Position numbers and translations under genes: made by a program
Notes under the pieces: generated by a model
Database searches by the model: none
Told to the model about the DNA's origin: nothing
Seen by the model: only the letters and a program-made list of their open reading frames with translations
In this document: piece by piece, positions 36,113 through 44,928 of the stretch
Layout of the letters: each line of letters starts with the position of its first letter
Position numbering within the stretch: the first letter of the stretch is position 1
Assembly (NCBI GenBank): GCA_942490985.1
Contig: CALNYW010000006.1
Location: 186,001-250,000, forward strand
Direction of reading: 5' to 3'
DNA from: Thiosocius sp942490985
GTDB lineage: Bacteria > Pseudomonadota > Gammaproteobacteria > Chromatiales > Chromatiaceae
DNA: 64,000 nucleotides

Positions 36113-38296
36113 ATGAATCATTGCCTGTTTCGAATCCTCCTCCTGGTCGCTCTGAGTTGTGCCAGTACCGTCTATGCAGTGACCCTCGGGGAGCCCAGGG
36201 TCAAATCTTTCTTGGGTCAGCCTCTTGAGCTGGAAATCGATCTGGTCGGACTCGAACCAGACCAACAGCATGACCTGGAACTGCGTATTGCCAACACCCA
36301 GTATTTCGAACGCTTTGGTATTTCGTACACTGAGTCTCTCGACGGACTGAAATTCGATGTGATCCGGGTCGGCAGCCGCTGGATTTTGCGCATACGCAGC
36401 GAGCTACCTATGGTGGAGACGTACCTCGATTTTCCGCTGCAAGTAAGTTGGCCCGGTGGGGAGCTGGTCCAGCAATATACGCTGCTGCTTGAGCCACCTG
36501 TTCGCACGCAGCGGACGCTCGCGGCGCAGGAAGGCCGCGCCGCTCCCGACACGCTACACCCACCGGGGGCCGAGTACGGAAATACCTACGGCCCTGTTCG
36601 TTATGGCGAAATCCTGACTGCGATAGCGCAGAAACTGAAACCCGACGGTACAACAACCTGGCAGATGTCCATCGTTTTGTACCGCGCCAACCCGCACGCC
36701 TTTGACGGTGGCAACATCAATAAACTGCGTGTCGGATCAATCCTGAGCGTCCCGCCGCTCGACGTCATCGAAAAACTCGATAACCCAAGCGCGATCGCCG
36801 AGTTCGCCGCTGAGACCACACGTTGGTTGGCACCAATGGCAAGCTCGCCAAGAAGTCCGAAGGCATCGGAAAGCAATCAAATCGATGCGTCACCAAAGAC
36901 CGTATTCACAACACGAAAACAGCGACTGGAGCTAAAGCCCGCAGACCCGACGCCAGCTGAGGAATCGACTGACGAAGCACAGCGAATTGTTGTTGAGGAC
37001 AAAAACACGACGGACGCCAACTCTGACGATCAGCGGGGGCTGTATGAGCAACTGTTGTTGACCATGCAGAACGTGGAAACTCACCGGATCACCAATGATT
37101 CCGTCAAGACCCGCCTCGAACGCCTGGAAGCGCGACTTGCAGGCATGCAGGAGCTCGTTGCGCTCAAGAATTCAAAGCTCGTCGCGATTCAAGCAAAAGC
37201 CGCCGCTCGCCGCGCGATCCAGGCCGCCCCAGAGACTGTAGAGCTGCTGCCCACCGGCAACACGCAACCAGCAGATCGCTATTGGTACGAGGGGTATCTA
37301 TGGATCGCCTGGGTCGCATTCGGCCTGATTGCAATTTCGGCCCTGTTAGTCATGAGGCGCCGGTCTCCCATACGGGCTGAACAAGCGTATATGTCGGGAC
37401 CAACACAGGCCGATCGCTTCACGGCAACCGTCAGGCCTGAGATCGGGCAAATGCCGCCTGCGGCCCACGTCGTGAAAGCAGAACAACCCGATGCCCCCGA
37501 GCATGAAGCAGAACAACCCGATGCCCCCGAGCAAGAAGCAGAACAACCCGATGCCCCCGAGCATGAAGCAGAACAACCCGATGCCCCCGAGCATGAAGCA
37601 GAACAACCCGATGCCCCCGAGCATGAAGCAGAACAACCCGGTGCCCCCGAGCAAGAAGCAGAACAACCCGATGCCCCCGAGCATGAAGCAGCGGGAGAAG
37701 TAATCTCCGAGGTGGACAACCTGATCCTGTGGGATGAGATTCCGGACTATGAGGATGTCTCCAATTCCGAGCGCGAGCAAGTTGATGAATTGAGTCTCGA
37801 TATCAGCGAGGTCCAACTCGCGCGCTGGGCTGCCGAACTCGACGAAAATGTGGAACAGGATGAGGAGCAGGCGGCACGTACCGAAACGATTCAAAGGCCG
37901 TTCGATGAGCCGGATCTGTCAAATGACGAGCCAATCCAGCTGGAAGACGATATCTCCGAATTCCCGATCGAGCTGGAGGACCCGTTGCCCGCAGAAACCA
38001 TCGAAGATCTTCTGATACCGGCCCCTGACGAGTTCGAGTCGACCAACCATGCCGACAGAAATGCGGGCTTGAGCGATCATCTCGACCTGGTTGGCTGCTT
38101 TGGCGCCGACCAGGATTTCAGCTTGAGCCTTGACCTGGCACGGGCCTATCTCGAAGTCGGTGACGAGGAGGGTGCCGAGGAGATACTCAAACAGGCCCTG
38201 GCCGGCGCACCCGATCCCGAAACTCGACGGCAGACGGAAGAACTGCTGGCCCGCATCGAGAGTCTAGGTCGCACGAAGGCATCACACATCCCATAA
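36113..38296 (+). CDS. fimV: FimV-like peptidoglycan-binding polarity protein with a 10-residue tandem repeat
   Basis: FimV-type proteins organise the cell pole and type IV pili. I start at ATG 36113, which gives a signal peptide (MNHCLFRILLLVALSCASTV). The FimV N-terminal domain follows (LGEPRVKSFLGQPLELEIDL), then a LysM-like region (YGPVRYGEILTAIAQKLKPD ... NINKLRVGSILSVPP). Next come a coiled coil (about 325-385), one transmembrane helix (about 400-417) and an acidic cytoplasmic region. The acidic region holds seven copies of AEQPDAPEHE. The C-terminal FimV/TPR-like domain reads FSLSLDLARAYLEVGDEEGA and so on. At 727 residues it is within the family range. Confidence 0.9.
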   Translation: MNHCLFRILLLVALSCASTVYAVTLGEPRVKSFLGQPLELEIDLVGLEPDQQHDLELRIANTQYFERFGISYTESLDGLKFDVIRVGSRWILRIRSELPMVETYLDFPLQVSWPGGELVQQYTLLLEPPVRTQRTLAAQEGRAAPDTLHPPGAEYGNTYGPVRYGEILTAIAQKLKPDGTTTWQMSIVLYRANPHAFDGGNINKLRVGSILSVPPLDVIEKLDNPSAIAEFAAETTRWLAPMASSPRSPKASESNQIDASPKTVFTTRKQRLELKPADPTPAEESTDEAQRIVVEDKNTTDANSDDQRGLYEQLLLTMQNVETHRITNDSVKTRLERLEARLAGMQELVALKNSKLVAIQAKAAARRAIQAAPETVELLPTGNTQPADRYWYEGYLWIAWVAFGLIAISALLVMRRRSPIRAEQAYMSGPTQADRFTATVRPEIGQMPPAAHVVKAEQPDAPEHEAEQPDAPEQEAEQPDAPEHEAEQPDAPEHEAEQPDAPEHEAEQPGAPEQEAEQPDAPEHEAAGEVISEVDNLILWDEIPDYEDVSNSEREQVDELSLDISEVQLARWAAELDENVEQDEEQAARTETIQRPFDEPDLSNDEPIQLEDDISEFPIELEDPLPAETIEDLLIPAPDEFESTNHADRNAGLSDHLDLVGCFGADQDFSLSLDLARAYLEVGDEEGAEEILKQALAGAPDPETRRQTEELLARIESLGRTKASHIP
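37478..37687 (+). repeat. seven 30-bp tandem repeats inside the fimV-like gene
   Basis: The units encode AEQPDAPEHE with H/Q and D/G variants. They are nearly identical at the DNA level, including synonymous positions, and the length is a multiple of three. This indicates recent expansion by slippage that preserves the reading frame and extends the acidic, proline-rich cytoplasmic linker. Confidence 0.95.
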
Positions 38297-38988
38297 CCCT
38301 AGCGGGTCACACCGCCAAGTTCACAAACGGCCCCAAACACGACACGGACCTCCGGCGCCGGCGTTATACAGACAGTGCGATATGCGGCCACGACGGGGGC
38401 AATAATCAAAGACAAGAGCCGCATTTCTCGGGCGGGCTTTTTTGCCCAAGATTCGCTGATGGGACACTCATGGGGTAATTCGTCGCTGCACCCCGCAGCA
38501 CAAAGTGCTCAGAGCAGATCTATGACGCCGCCAGACAAGACGTCCAACCGGTCAGAAAAAGAGACATAACGGCCTCAACAAGGCGACGACCGCGGATGGC
38601 GGATGATTGATCAGGAACCGGCCGCTCGGCAGTGTTGACTGCCGGTCTATTTTTCGGCCAGCGCGGTCTCTGGAGGCCTGATCTGACGGCATCCGCCATG
38701 GACTGGTCACCGGACGTCGTCCGAGAGATCACATTGAACGGCGGTTTCTTGATTGCCTATCTGACCGAAGTCGGCCCAGTCCTGCCGTATCTGACTCAAG
38801 CCTGGTCATCGCGAGCGCCGCGCGGCGATCTCCGGGCCGGTGCTGTCACTACCCGGGAGATCACTGCGCCGCGCCGCGCCGCGCGAAGACGGGAGTTGGC
38901 CAAAAAGGACTATGCCCGATTTTGAAGCGAAAAGAATGCTGATACTCCGCCAGCAGTGGCCGGGAGAAACGGTTTTTCCCCATAAGCA
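38297..38988. other. intergenic region, no supported gene
   Basis: About 690 bp. A hairpin CGGCAGT-GTTG-ACTGCCG at 38627-38644 is followed by GTCTATTTTT and could be a weak terminator. The ORF at 38632-38925 overlaps it, has no motif and is not called. Confidence 0.4.
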
Positions 38989-39225
38989 CTAAAGCCCAAT
39001 GAGTTCCGCGTGAAGGCCTTGCTCTTTGACGCAGGCGAGGATTGCCTGGTTGTTGATTTCCGCCGGGTTGTACTCAACGACTACCAGGTGAGGCGTCTTG
39101 TCATGGCTCGTCGCGCTTACCACTCCCGGTAAGCTGCGTAGCCTGTTTTCAATCTGTCCCCGTGCGAGGTGGCCAGGCATCTCGTGGATATGTATCGCGA
39201 CGTCTGCAAGGTCGATGTTCTTCAT
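38989..39225 (-). CDS. HMA-fold small protein lacking the CxxC metal site
   Basis: The 78-residue protein has the beta-alpha-beta-beta-alpha-beta pattern of heavy-metal-associated domains (VAIHIHEMPGHLARGQIENR, LPGVVSATSHDKTPHLVVVE, NNQAILACVKEQGLHAELI). In place of the usual CxxC loop it has MPGHLARG. It may therefore not bind copper in the canonical way, or may use histidines. Its start overlaps the stop of the upstream DUF6629-like gene by 4 bp, so the two are cotranscribed and likely translationally coupled. Confidence 0.75.
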   Translation of the reverse strand: MKNIDLADVAIHIHEMPGHLARGQIENRLRSLPGVVSATSHDKTPHLVVVEYNPAEINNQAILACVKEQGLHAELIGL

Positions 39226-39620
39226 CTGGGCCCCAGCATCGAATGGTCGTTAGATATTCCGACCATTGCTTTCAGTTCAGGCTTCTTGTTGTCTCGTAAG
39301 ATGACGATGATGTATAGCGACAGCACTGCGGCGAAGAAGCACCAAATCGACACAAATGCATAGATGAAGAAGACAGCGCTCAAAATGACCGAAGTAAGGA
39401 TCAAAAGGCCGAGCGCCGATATTCTCAGTCCTGCGGCCTCTTCGATCGGGATCGAGAGCCATAAAACCCCCTCGAAAGCCTGCTGAACTCCAAACATTAG
39501 TGGAAACGCGGCCAAGGCCAAGTAGCGTTTGTCATAGCGCCACGCGTAGTTGATCGTGAACGCGCTGACAGGCAGCAGCGCGGCGCTAACGGCAAAACTG
39601 GCAGAGGCAGAGAAGCACAT
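39222..39620 (-). CDS. DUF6629-like membrane protein, shortened
   Basis: The protein begins MCFSASASFAVSAALLPVSA and continues YDKRYLALAAFPLMFGVQQA then FEGVLWL. This matches the N-terminal half of the DUF6629 integral membrane family. Further hydrophobic segments (LGLLILTSVILSAVFFIYAF, IWCFFAAVLSLYIIVIL) follow, but the product is only 132 residues. I recall this family as usually longer, so the central part may be deleted. The stop overlaps the HMA-fold gene by 4 bp. Function is unknown. Confidence 0.7.
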   Translation of the reverse strand: MCFSASASFAVSAALLPVSAFTINYAWRYDKRYLALAAFPLMFGVQQAFEGVLWLSIPIEEAAGLRISALGLLILTSVILSAVFFIYAFVSIWCFFAAVLSLYIIVILRDNKKPELKAMVGISNDHSMLGPR

Positions 39621-39677
39621 GTCGGCTCCAAACCGGTTGTTCCCTACTATCAGTGTAGGACTTGCCTTTGTCTTTAG

Positions 39678-39858
39678 TGTCCTGTCTCATAAATTGTTGA
39701 CCGGCAACAATCTTCTTGCCTGATAAACCGTCATCAGAACAATCGAGGCACTCCGTCGACGCTGAACCGCCCCGGGTTTTGAGGAGGCTTCAACTCTTGA
39801 GAGAATGAAGCCATGAATAAGTCGAACAAGTTTTCACCTGAGGTCCGCGATCGGCCTG
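39678..39858 (+). mobile_element. IS3-family left-end remnant with the start of OrfA
   Basis: The remnant runs from TGTCCTGTCTCATAAATTG (39678), a TG-starting IS end, to the first codons of a transposase OrfA (ATG 39813: MNKSNKFSPEVRDR). The sequence then changes abruptly, around 39856, to unrelated DNA leading into a P-type ATPase fragment. The rest of the IS is absent, so a deletion joined the two. Confidence 0.65.
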
Positions 39859-39882
39859 TGGCATGGCGGGTCGGCCGTCGAC

Positions 39883-41046
39883 ATGTTTTTGGCCGCGGTG
39901 GCGATGGCCGTCGCGATGATCCCGGAGGGACTGCCCGCCGTCCTCACCATCACGCTGGCGATCGGCGTCGCGCGGATGGCCAAACGCCACGCCATCATCC
40001 GTCATCTGCCCGCAGTCGAGACCCTGGGCAGCACCACGGTAATCTGTTCGGACAAGACCGGCACCCTGACGCGCAATGAGATGACGGTGCAGCGACTGTG
40101 GGCCGGCGGCGAATCCGCCGATGTCGCGGGCGTCGGCTACGCGCCTGAGGGCGAGATCTCACGCGATGGCCAGAACCTGGAGGTCCAGCAACGTCCGGCC
40201 CTGCTCGAGCTGCTGCGCGCCGGTCTGTTGTGCAACGACGCCCTGCTCAAGCAGGATGACAACGACTGGAGGATCGAAGGCGACCCCACCGAAGGCGCGC
40301 TGCTCGTCGCGGCCGGCAAGGCAGGACTGACTCTGCGCGCAGTGCAGGGGGCTTATCCGAGGCTTGACGCCATCCCCTTCGAATCGCAGCACCAGTACAT
40401 GGCCACGCTGCACGGCGGCGATCAAGCCATCGTCTACCTCAAGGGCTCGGTCGAGAGCCTGCTGGAGCGTTGCGCGACGATGCTGGGTGCCGACGGCGAA
40501 GACGCACCGCTCGACAGCGATACCATCCACCAGCAGGTCAATGCGATGGCCAGCCAGGGACAGCGCGTGCTGGCCTTTGCCCGGCAGGTCGTTCCAGCGG
40601 GTACCACCGGCATCGATCACCCACAGGTGGCCAGCGGTCTGACCTTTCTCGGCCTGCAGGGGATGATCGACCCGCCGCGCGAGGAGGCGATCCGTGCGGT
40701 CCGCGCGTGCCAGACGGCAGGGATCAGGGTCAAGATGATCACCGGCGATCATGCCGCAACAGCGGCGGCGATCGCCGGCCAGATCGCGCTGGCCGGCAGC
40801 TTGCCAGAGGGGCAGACACCGGACGTCCTGACCGGCCGTGAACTGGAAGGACTATCAGATGCGGAGCTGATCACCGCGGTCACCGAGACCGAGGTGTTTG
40901 CACGGGTGACCCCGGAGCAGAAGCTGCGCCTGGTCGAGGCGCTGCAGGCGCACGGCGAAGTGACGGCGATGACCGGCGACGGGGTCAACGATGCGCCGGC
41001 CCTGCGCCGCGCCGACATCGGCGTCGCGCTGGTCGCGCAAGACTGA
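39883..41046 (+). pseudogene. P-type cation ATPase, truncated at both ends
   Basis: The 387 residues start within the helix-4 region (VAMIPEGLPAVLTITLAIGV) and include the phosphorylation site SDKTGTLT (Asp at about residue 57). They also include KGSVESLLERC in the nucleotide-binding domain and GDGVNDAPALRRADIGVAL in the hinge. The whole N-terminal part (actuator domain, helices 1-3) and the C-terminal helices are missing, and the frame ends abruptly with VAQD and stop after the hinge. PEGLP and the overall pattern suggest a Ca2+/PMCA-like or KdpB-unrelated class II pump. The 5' break adjoins an IS3 remnant. It cannot function as an ion pump. Confidence 0.85.
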
Positions 41047-41150
41047 CGAGGTCAGATATCTTGTTGACGCAACACTGTGGCCGCCCCCTTGGCCCCATGC
41101 TAGCCTAACCTAATCTAATGCAACGCTGCTTCAATGCCCGCGAGGTCGTC

Positions 41151-41663
41151 ATGAACCCTGTCGACGAGCCGGCTCTCGGGCCGACCAACGACCAATCGGA
41201 GTCCCTCGGCGAGGCCGCGCTGGCCGAGCGCATCCGCGACCTGGTCGAGGGTGAACCCTATGCGGTGCTGGCCACCCAGGGCGACATGCAACCGTACGGA
41301 TCGGTAATCGCCCTGGCCGTCAGTGCTGACCTCGCTCAGGCCGCGTTCTGCACCTCGCGCGCTACCCGCAAGTACGGCCTGCTCGAGCAATGCGACCGTG
41401 TAGCCCTTGTGATCGATGATCGCAGCAAGCACGGCGATGACATCCACCGCTTGTCGGCGGTCACGGCGACGGGTCGCGCTGCCGAACTCGCGCCGGGCCC
41501 CGATCGTGATCACTGGCAGGCCGAACTCCTCGCGCGCCACCCTTACCTCGAGGAGTTCCTGGTCTCGCCGTCATGCGCGATCTTTCTGGTAGACATCGAC
41601 CGCTATCTCCATGTGGTGCATTTCCAGGAGGTGTCCCCGTGGGTCCCGCGGGCCCGTGGGTGA
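41151..41663 (+). CDS. pyridoxamine 5'-phosphate oxidase-like (FMN split-barrel) protein
   Basis: From ATG 41151, preceded by GAGG at a suitable distance, the product has 170 residues. The split-barrel core is seen in EGEPYAVLATQGDMQPYGSV, AAFCTSRATRKYGLLEQCDR, VALVIDDRSKHGDD and ATGRAAELAPGPDRDHW. This is the pattern of PPOX-family flavin or F420/heme-binding proteins. The substrate cannot be told from sequence. It stands alone, 105 bp after the ATPase fragment. Confidence 0.8.
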   Translation: MNPVDEPALGPTNDQSESLGEAALAERIRDLVEGEPYAVLATQGDMQPYGSVIALAVSADLAQAAFCTSRATRKYGLLEQCDRVALVIDDRSKHGDDIHRLSAVTATGRAAELAPGPDRDHWQAELLARHPYLEEFLVSPSCAIFLVDIDRYLHVVHFQEVSPWVPRARG

Positions 41664-42081
41664 TCCGCTGCCCGAGAGTACCAACCTCGGCGAGGAGCTT
41701 TCTTTGCTGGCAAAAACTGTTCACTTCTGCGGATGACCTTGTCGCTTGCCGGATGATGCTCCACCGGCAGCCAGCCGTGGGTCGATTCCGGGCGTTCGCC
41801 TACGCGTCAGTGAACAGCAAACCGCCACCCTGGAAGTCGATTCTGGCAACGACCGGTCTTTGTTGTCCCCAGACGAAAGCTGCAAGCGAAGCGACGCCCG
41901 CTATCGGATAGTGCCTGCGATCTTGATGGGACCCGCGGGCTGGCAATAACGTGGTCAGCAAGGCCGCGGAGGCGTGTCCCGCGTTGGCAACGCAACCCGC
42001 ATCCCGCGACCTGCGCTGGCCCCGCGCACCGGCTTCGCTTAACCTTGTCGGAAGGCCAGCCGACAAACGGGGGGCGCGAAT
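41664..42081. other. intergenic region, no supported gene
   Basis: About 420 bp. A few ORFs in other frames have no motif and the composition does not favour coding. Confidence 0.4.
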
Positions 42082-42627
42082 ATGCTCCAATTCCTCGCCG
42101 GTATCCTCCTCATCCAGGCTGCGACGGCATTGCTGGTTATCGTGGCGGGACGCGATGCGGAGACGCTCGCAGGCTGGCTGCCCGTCATCGTCGCCAGCGC
42201 GATGGTCGCGCTCATCGCGGCTTTTTGGTTCGCGTCGCTGGCGGCGCGTCGGAATCATGCGGCACTGGAGCGCGTGCGCGCCGAGTTCGCGCGCGAACGC
42301 GAACAGCTGCGCGTATCGGCCGAACGAGAGAAGACGCGTCTGGTCAGACAAAACCACAAGACCCTGATCAAAGAAACGCGCCGGGTTGAGTCGCGGTCCA
42401 ACATCAAGGTCGGAGCGGTGGTGGCCTCCGCCGCCGGGCTGGGGCTGCTGATGGTGTTAGCCAACTTCGTTACCCTGGGTCTGGTGACGCTGACCGGGGC
42501 CGGCGCCGCGCTCGGCGGCTATCTGTTGCATCGCCGCTGGTTCGGCAAGGCCGACGACACCGCGCCGTCAATACCCCTTGCGCGTCGCCTTGGCGGGCTT
42601 TTGCGCCCTCCGCCGCGTGGCGAATAA
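42082..42627 (+). CDS. membrane protein with a central coiled coil, unknown
   Basis: A 181-residue protein with two N-terminal transmembrane segments (about 2-22 and 31-52) and a charged helical segment (about 55-105) rich in Arg/Glu heptads. The helical segment reads ALERVRAEFAREREQLRVSA. Two more hydrophobic segments follow (KVGAVVASAAGLGLLMVL, FVTLGLVTLTGAGAALGGYL), and the chain ends with a basic tail. I do not recognise a named family. Codon usage resembles neighbouring real genes. Its role is unknown. Confidence 0.65.
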   Translation: MLQFLAGILLIQAATALLVIVAGRDAETLAGWLPVIVASAMVALIAAFWFASLAARRNHAALERVRAEFAREREQLRVSAEREKTRLVRQNHKTLIKETRRVESRSNIKVGAVVASAAGLGLLMVLANFVTLGLVTLTGAGAALGGYLLHRRWFGKADDTAPSIPLARRLGGLLRPPPRGE

Positions 42628-42895
42628 CCCGGAGCGGTAGCGCCGCCGCAACTGCGCTTCGGGTGGGCGTATCACGCGCCGCTGGCTGTTGATTCGACAC
42701 TTTTGGGGCGCTGGGTGCCTGAATCCCTTGGGGGCAGGCATCAGACAACCCTTAACAGAACTGGACCTACCAACGAGGCAATCAATGACCAGATGAGACT
42801 CCGGGTACGATTACTTAGACAATTCGGCTGCGCCGAAACCTCGTTTTTCCAGATGACCAAAATCTGAAGTGCCTCGGCATATCCGGCTGCTCAGG

Positions 42896-43933
42896 TTATT
42901 GGCATTGCACCTGATTCTTGCCGGCTTTTTTTGCTTTTTGCAGTGGCGCACAAGAGACCGCCAATGCCTCTGTAACGTCCTTTACATCAGGTGGCAGTTC
43001 GAACACGCCTAGACTGATCGATGGGCTGACCAAAGTCGAGCCGGTGTCAATGCTCAAGTTATTGGCCGCCTCGCATACTCTTTTCGCAATACTAGAGGCC
43101 TCGCTCGAAGAACAATCCGGAAGCAGGACCATAAACTCATCCCCACCAACACGTCCACAGATGTCCTGGGGTCGCACAACACGAGATATTGCGTTCGCGA
43201 TAGCCACCAGCGCATCGTCCCCCACCGAATGGCCGAATGTGTCGTTGATTGTCTTGAAGTCGTCAATGTCGATCACAATTCCGGCGAGAGATGTTCGGGA
43301 ATTCGCGCATCGAGCGGCGAGAGAAACCATCTTCTCCTGAAAGCCTCTGCGGTTGTATAGGCGAGTCAACGGGTCTTCATTAGATTGCTTTTGCAGCATC
43401 TCCTTGGCTTGCAGAAGCTCGGTTTCTGTTTGTCTACGAGACAATTCACTTCCGACCCAGGCGGCTATCAACCCTAACGCCTCAATGTCGACGTCCGAAA
43501 ATGCGCGTGGTTGTGGATTTGGACTGGAAAAATTCAGTGTGCCGTACACGCTGTTCTTGACCCTCACCGGGATACCAATGTATGCCTCCAGTCCAAACGC
43601 TCGGTATGCAGGGTGTTCAGCGATGCTGCTGTTTCTGACATATTCGAAACCGACAGGCCCGTCAGCTTTCATCGTCACAGAGCAGTAGGTATCACCGAGC
43701 GGAAACTCCACGCCGTCTGCAAGCGCAATGGTCTCGGGCGAGACCTGATGGACGACGGTGTACCTGTCATCTCGTACGCTCGCAAGAATGCCAATTTCCA
43801 GATTGAACCGCGTCAGGCCAAGTCGGAGGATGCGCTTGATCTGATGCTCGAAACCCAGATCGTATTCACTGGCGATCTCGTACAGCGTCCGAATGACGAG
43901 TTGGCTGTCTGTGCTTTTGAAGTCTTGCGGCAT
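42896..43933 (-). CDS. diguanylate cyclase with N-terminal GAF domain
   Basis: The 345-residue protein has a GAF sensor (about 15-165; FPLGDTYCSVTMKADGPVGF, GLEAYIGIPVRVKNSVYGTL). A short linker helix and a GGDEF domain (about 185-340) follow. The active-site motif GRVGGDEFMVLLP is intact, along with DIDDFKTINDTFGHSVGDDA. It is therefore predicted to make cyclic di-GMP in response to a bound ligand or redox signal. Residues just before GGDEF (RPQDICGR) place an RxxD-like inhibitory site (RPQD) at the right distance. Confidence 0.93.
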   Translation of the reverse strand: MPQDFKSTDSQLVIRTLYEIASEYDLGFEHQIKRILRLGLTRFNLEIGILASVRDDRYTVVHQVSPETIALADGVEFPLGDTYCSVTMKADGPVGFEYVRNSSIAEHPAYRAFGLEAYIGIPVRVKNSVYGTLNFSSPNPQPRAFSDVDIEALGLIAAWVGSELSRRQTETELLQAKEMLQKQSNEDPLTRLYNRRGFQEKMVSLAARCANSRTSLAGIVIDIDDFKTINDTFGHSVGDDALVAIANAISRVVRPQDICGRVGGDEFMVLLPDCSSSEASSIAKRVCEAANNLSIDTGSTLVSPSISLGVFELPPDVKDVTEALAVSCAPLQKAKKAGKNQVQCQ

Positions 43934-44928
43934 GAATACAACAAAAATTTCCCGGTGTTATCGGAGAGCACTGAATCTTGTACAAAGGCTTGGCCAATGT
44001 TTGCTTGAATTGACCGCGCCTCCTGCAACTATCAAATAATCCCTAATCGCCACAACCAACGTTCGTTCGGGTCCGGACGCGCGACAGGCGGCTGTCAGGA
44101 ACTCGTGAAACGCATTGGCTGCCAACGGCTGCATCGCGCAATATTGACGGCCACCCTGCGCTTGAAGTTGCCGCCCACCGCTCATACCCGCAGATCAGGA
44201 AGTGGCTCGGACCACCACGAAAGTACTGCAAAGAACGCCGTCTCAACCGTGGGCTTCGCTGGTCAGCCGCCTCGTTACCGTGCCAGATCTTTTGGACTCT
44301 TGCTTGCTGCGTACCCGACAAAGCTCAGCCGTTCCTTTGTTGCCTTGAAGGGCGTGGCTGTTGCACCGGCGTTTCTTCGCTTTTTTTTGGCACGCTGCTT
44401 CGTTTCGTTGATAAGTCGCATCTTGATTGCTCGCTGCACTTGCGCCCGAAGTCTATGGATAGCGGCTATGACAACGTTTTATTGAAAATGCTCCCGGCAA
44501 AGGGTGTCGATTGTGGTCTCACACGGTGCAAAATCGGAGAGGTCACCCGGCTGCGCGGCTATTTTCCTCTGTTCAACGAGGGTTCCGGACCATTCTGCCC
44601 GATGGCTCGGTTTTTTGCCGCCAAGGGTGTTTGGCGGGACCCCAAAATAGCGGCCTTTCCCTGCTTTCGCCTTCATCGATCCGTGATGGTCGGTGAAGTT
44701 GGTCCATTTCGAGTCATATGGGCGCATCTATTCTGCGTCAGCATGAGCGCTATCCGCGCAGATTCGCCAGTTCCCCCGAGATTGTGAGCGATTACAGGCA
44801 ACAGAAACGCCTCATTCGAACTATTCGCTTGTTCCTATTCGACGTCATGGGTAATTTGCACAAGCTGTTTTCGAGCCCAAATTCCACACGTCGCCTGTTT
44901 CAGCCGACGATCGGTCCCAGAGGTATTA
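43934..44928. other. intergenic region, no supported gene
   Basis: About 1 kb. Overlapping short ORFs occur on both strands. A minus-strand stretch at about 44284-44427 encodes a 48-residue basic peptide (MRLINETKQRAKKKRRNAG ...), but without supporting evidence. Promoters for the flanking divergent genes should lie here. Confidence 0.4.

Noticed and set aside
37346..37894. Minus-strand frame over the FimV repeats giving GIGLFCFMLG repeats
   Set aside because: It is the reverse reading of the AEQPDAPEHE repeat. The hydrophobic repeats are an artefact of that and not a membrane protein.
38632..38925. 97-aa plus-strand ORF
   Set aside because: It begins inside a terminator-like hairpin, has no RBS and no recognisable motif.
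44284..44427. 48-aa basic peptide on the minus strand
   Set aside because: It is short, has no RBS, no homology I recognise and no gene context.
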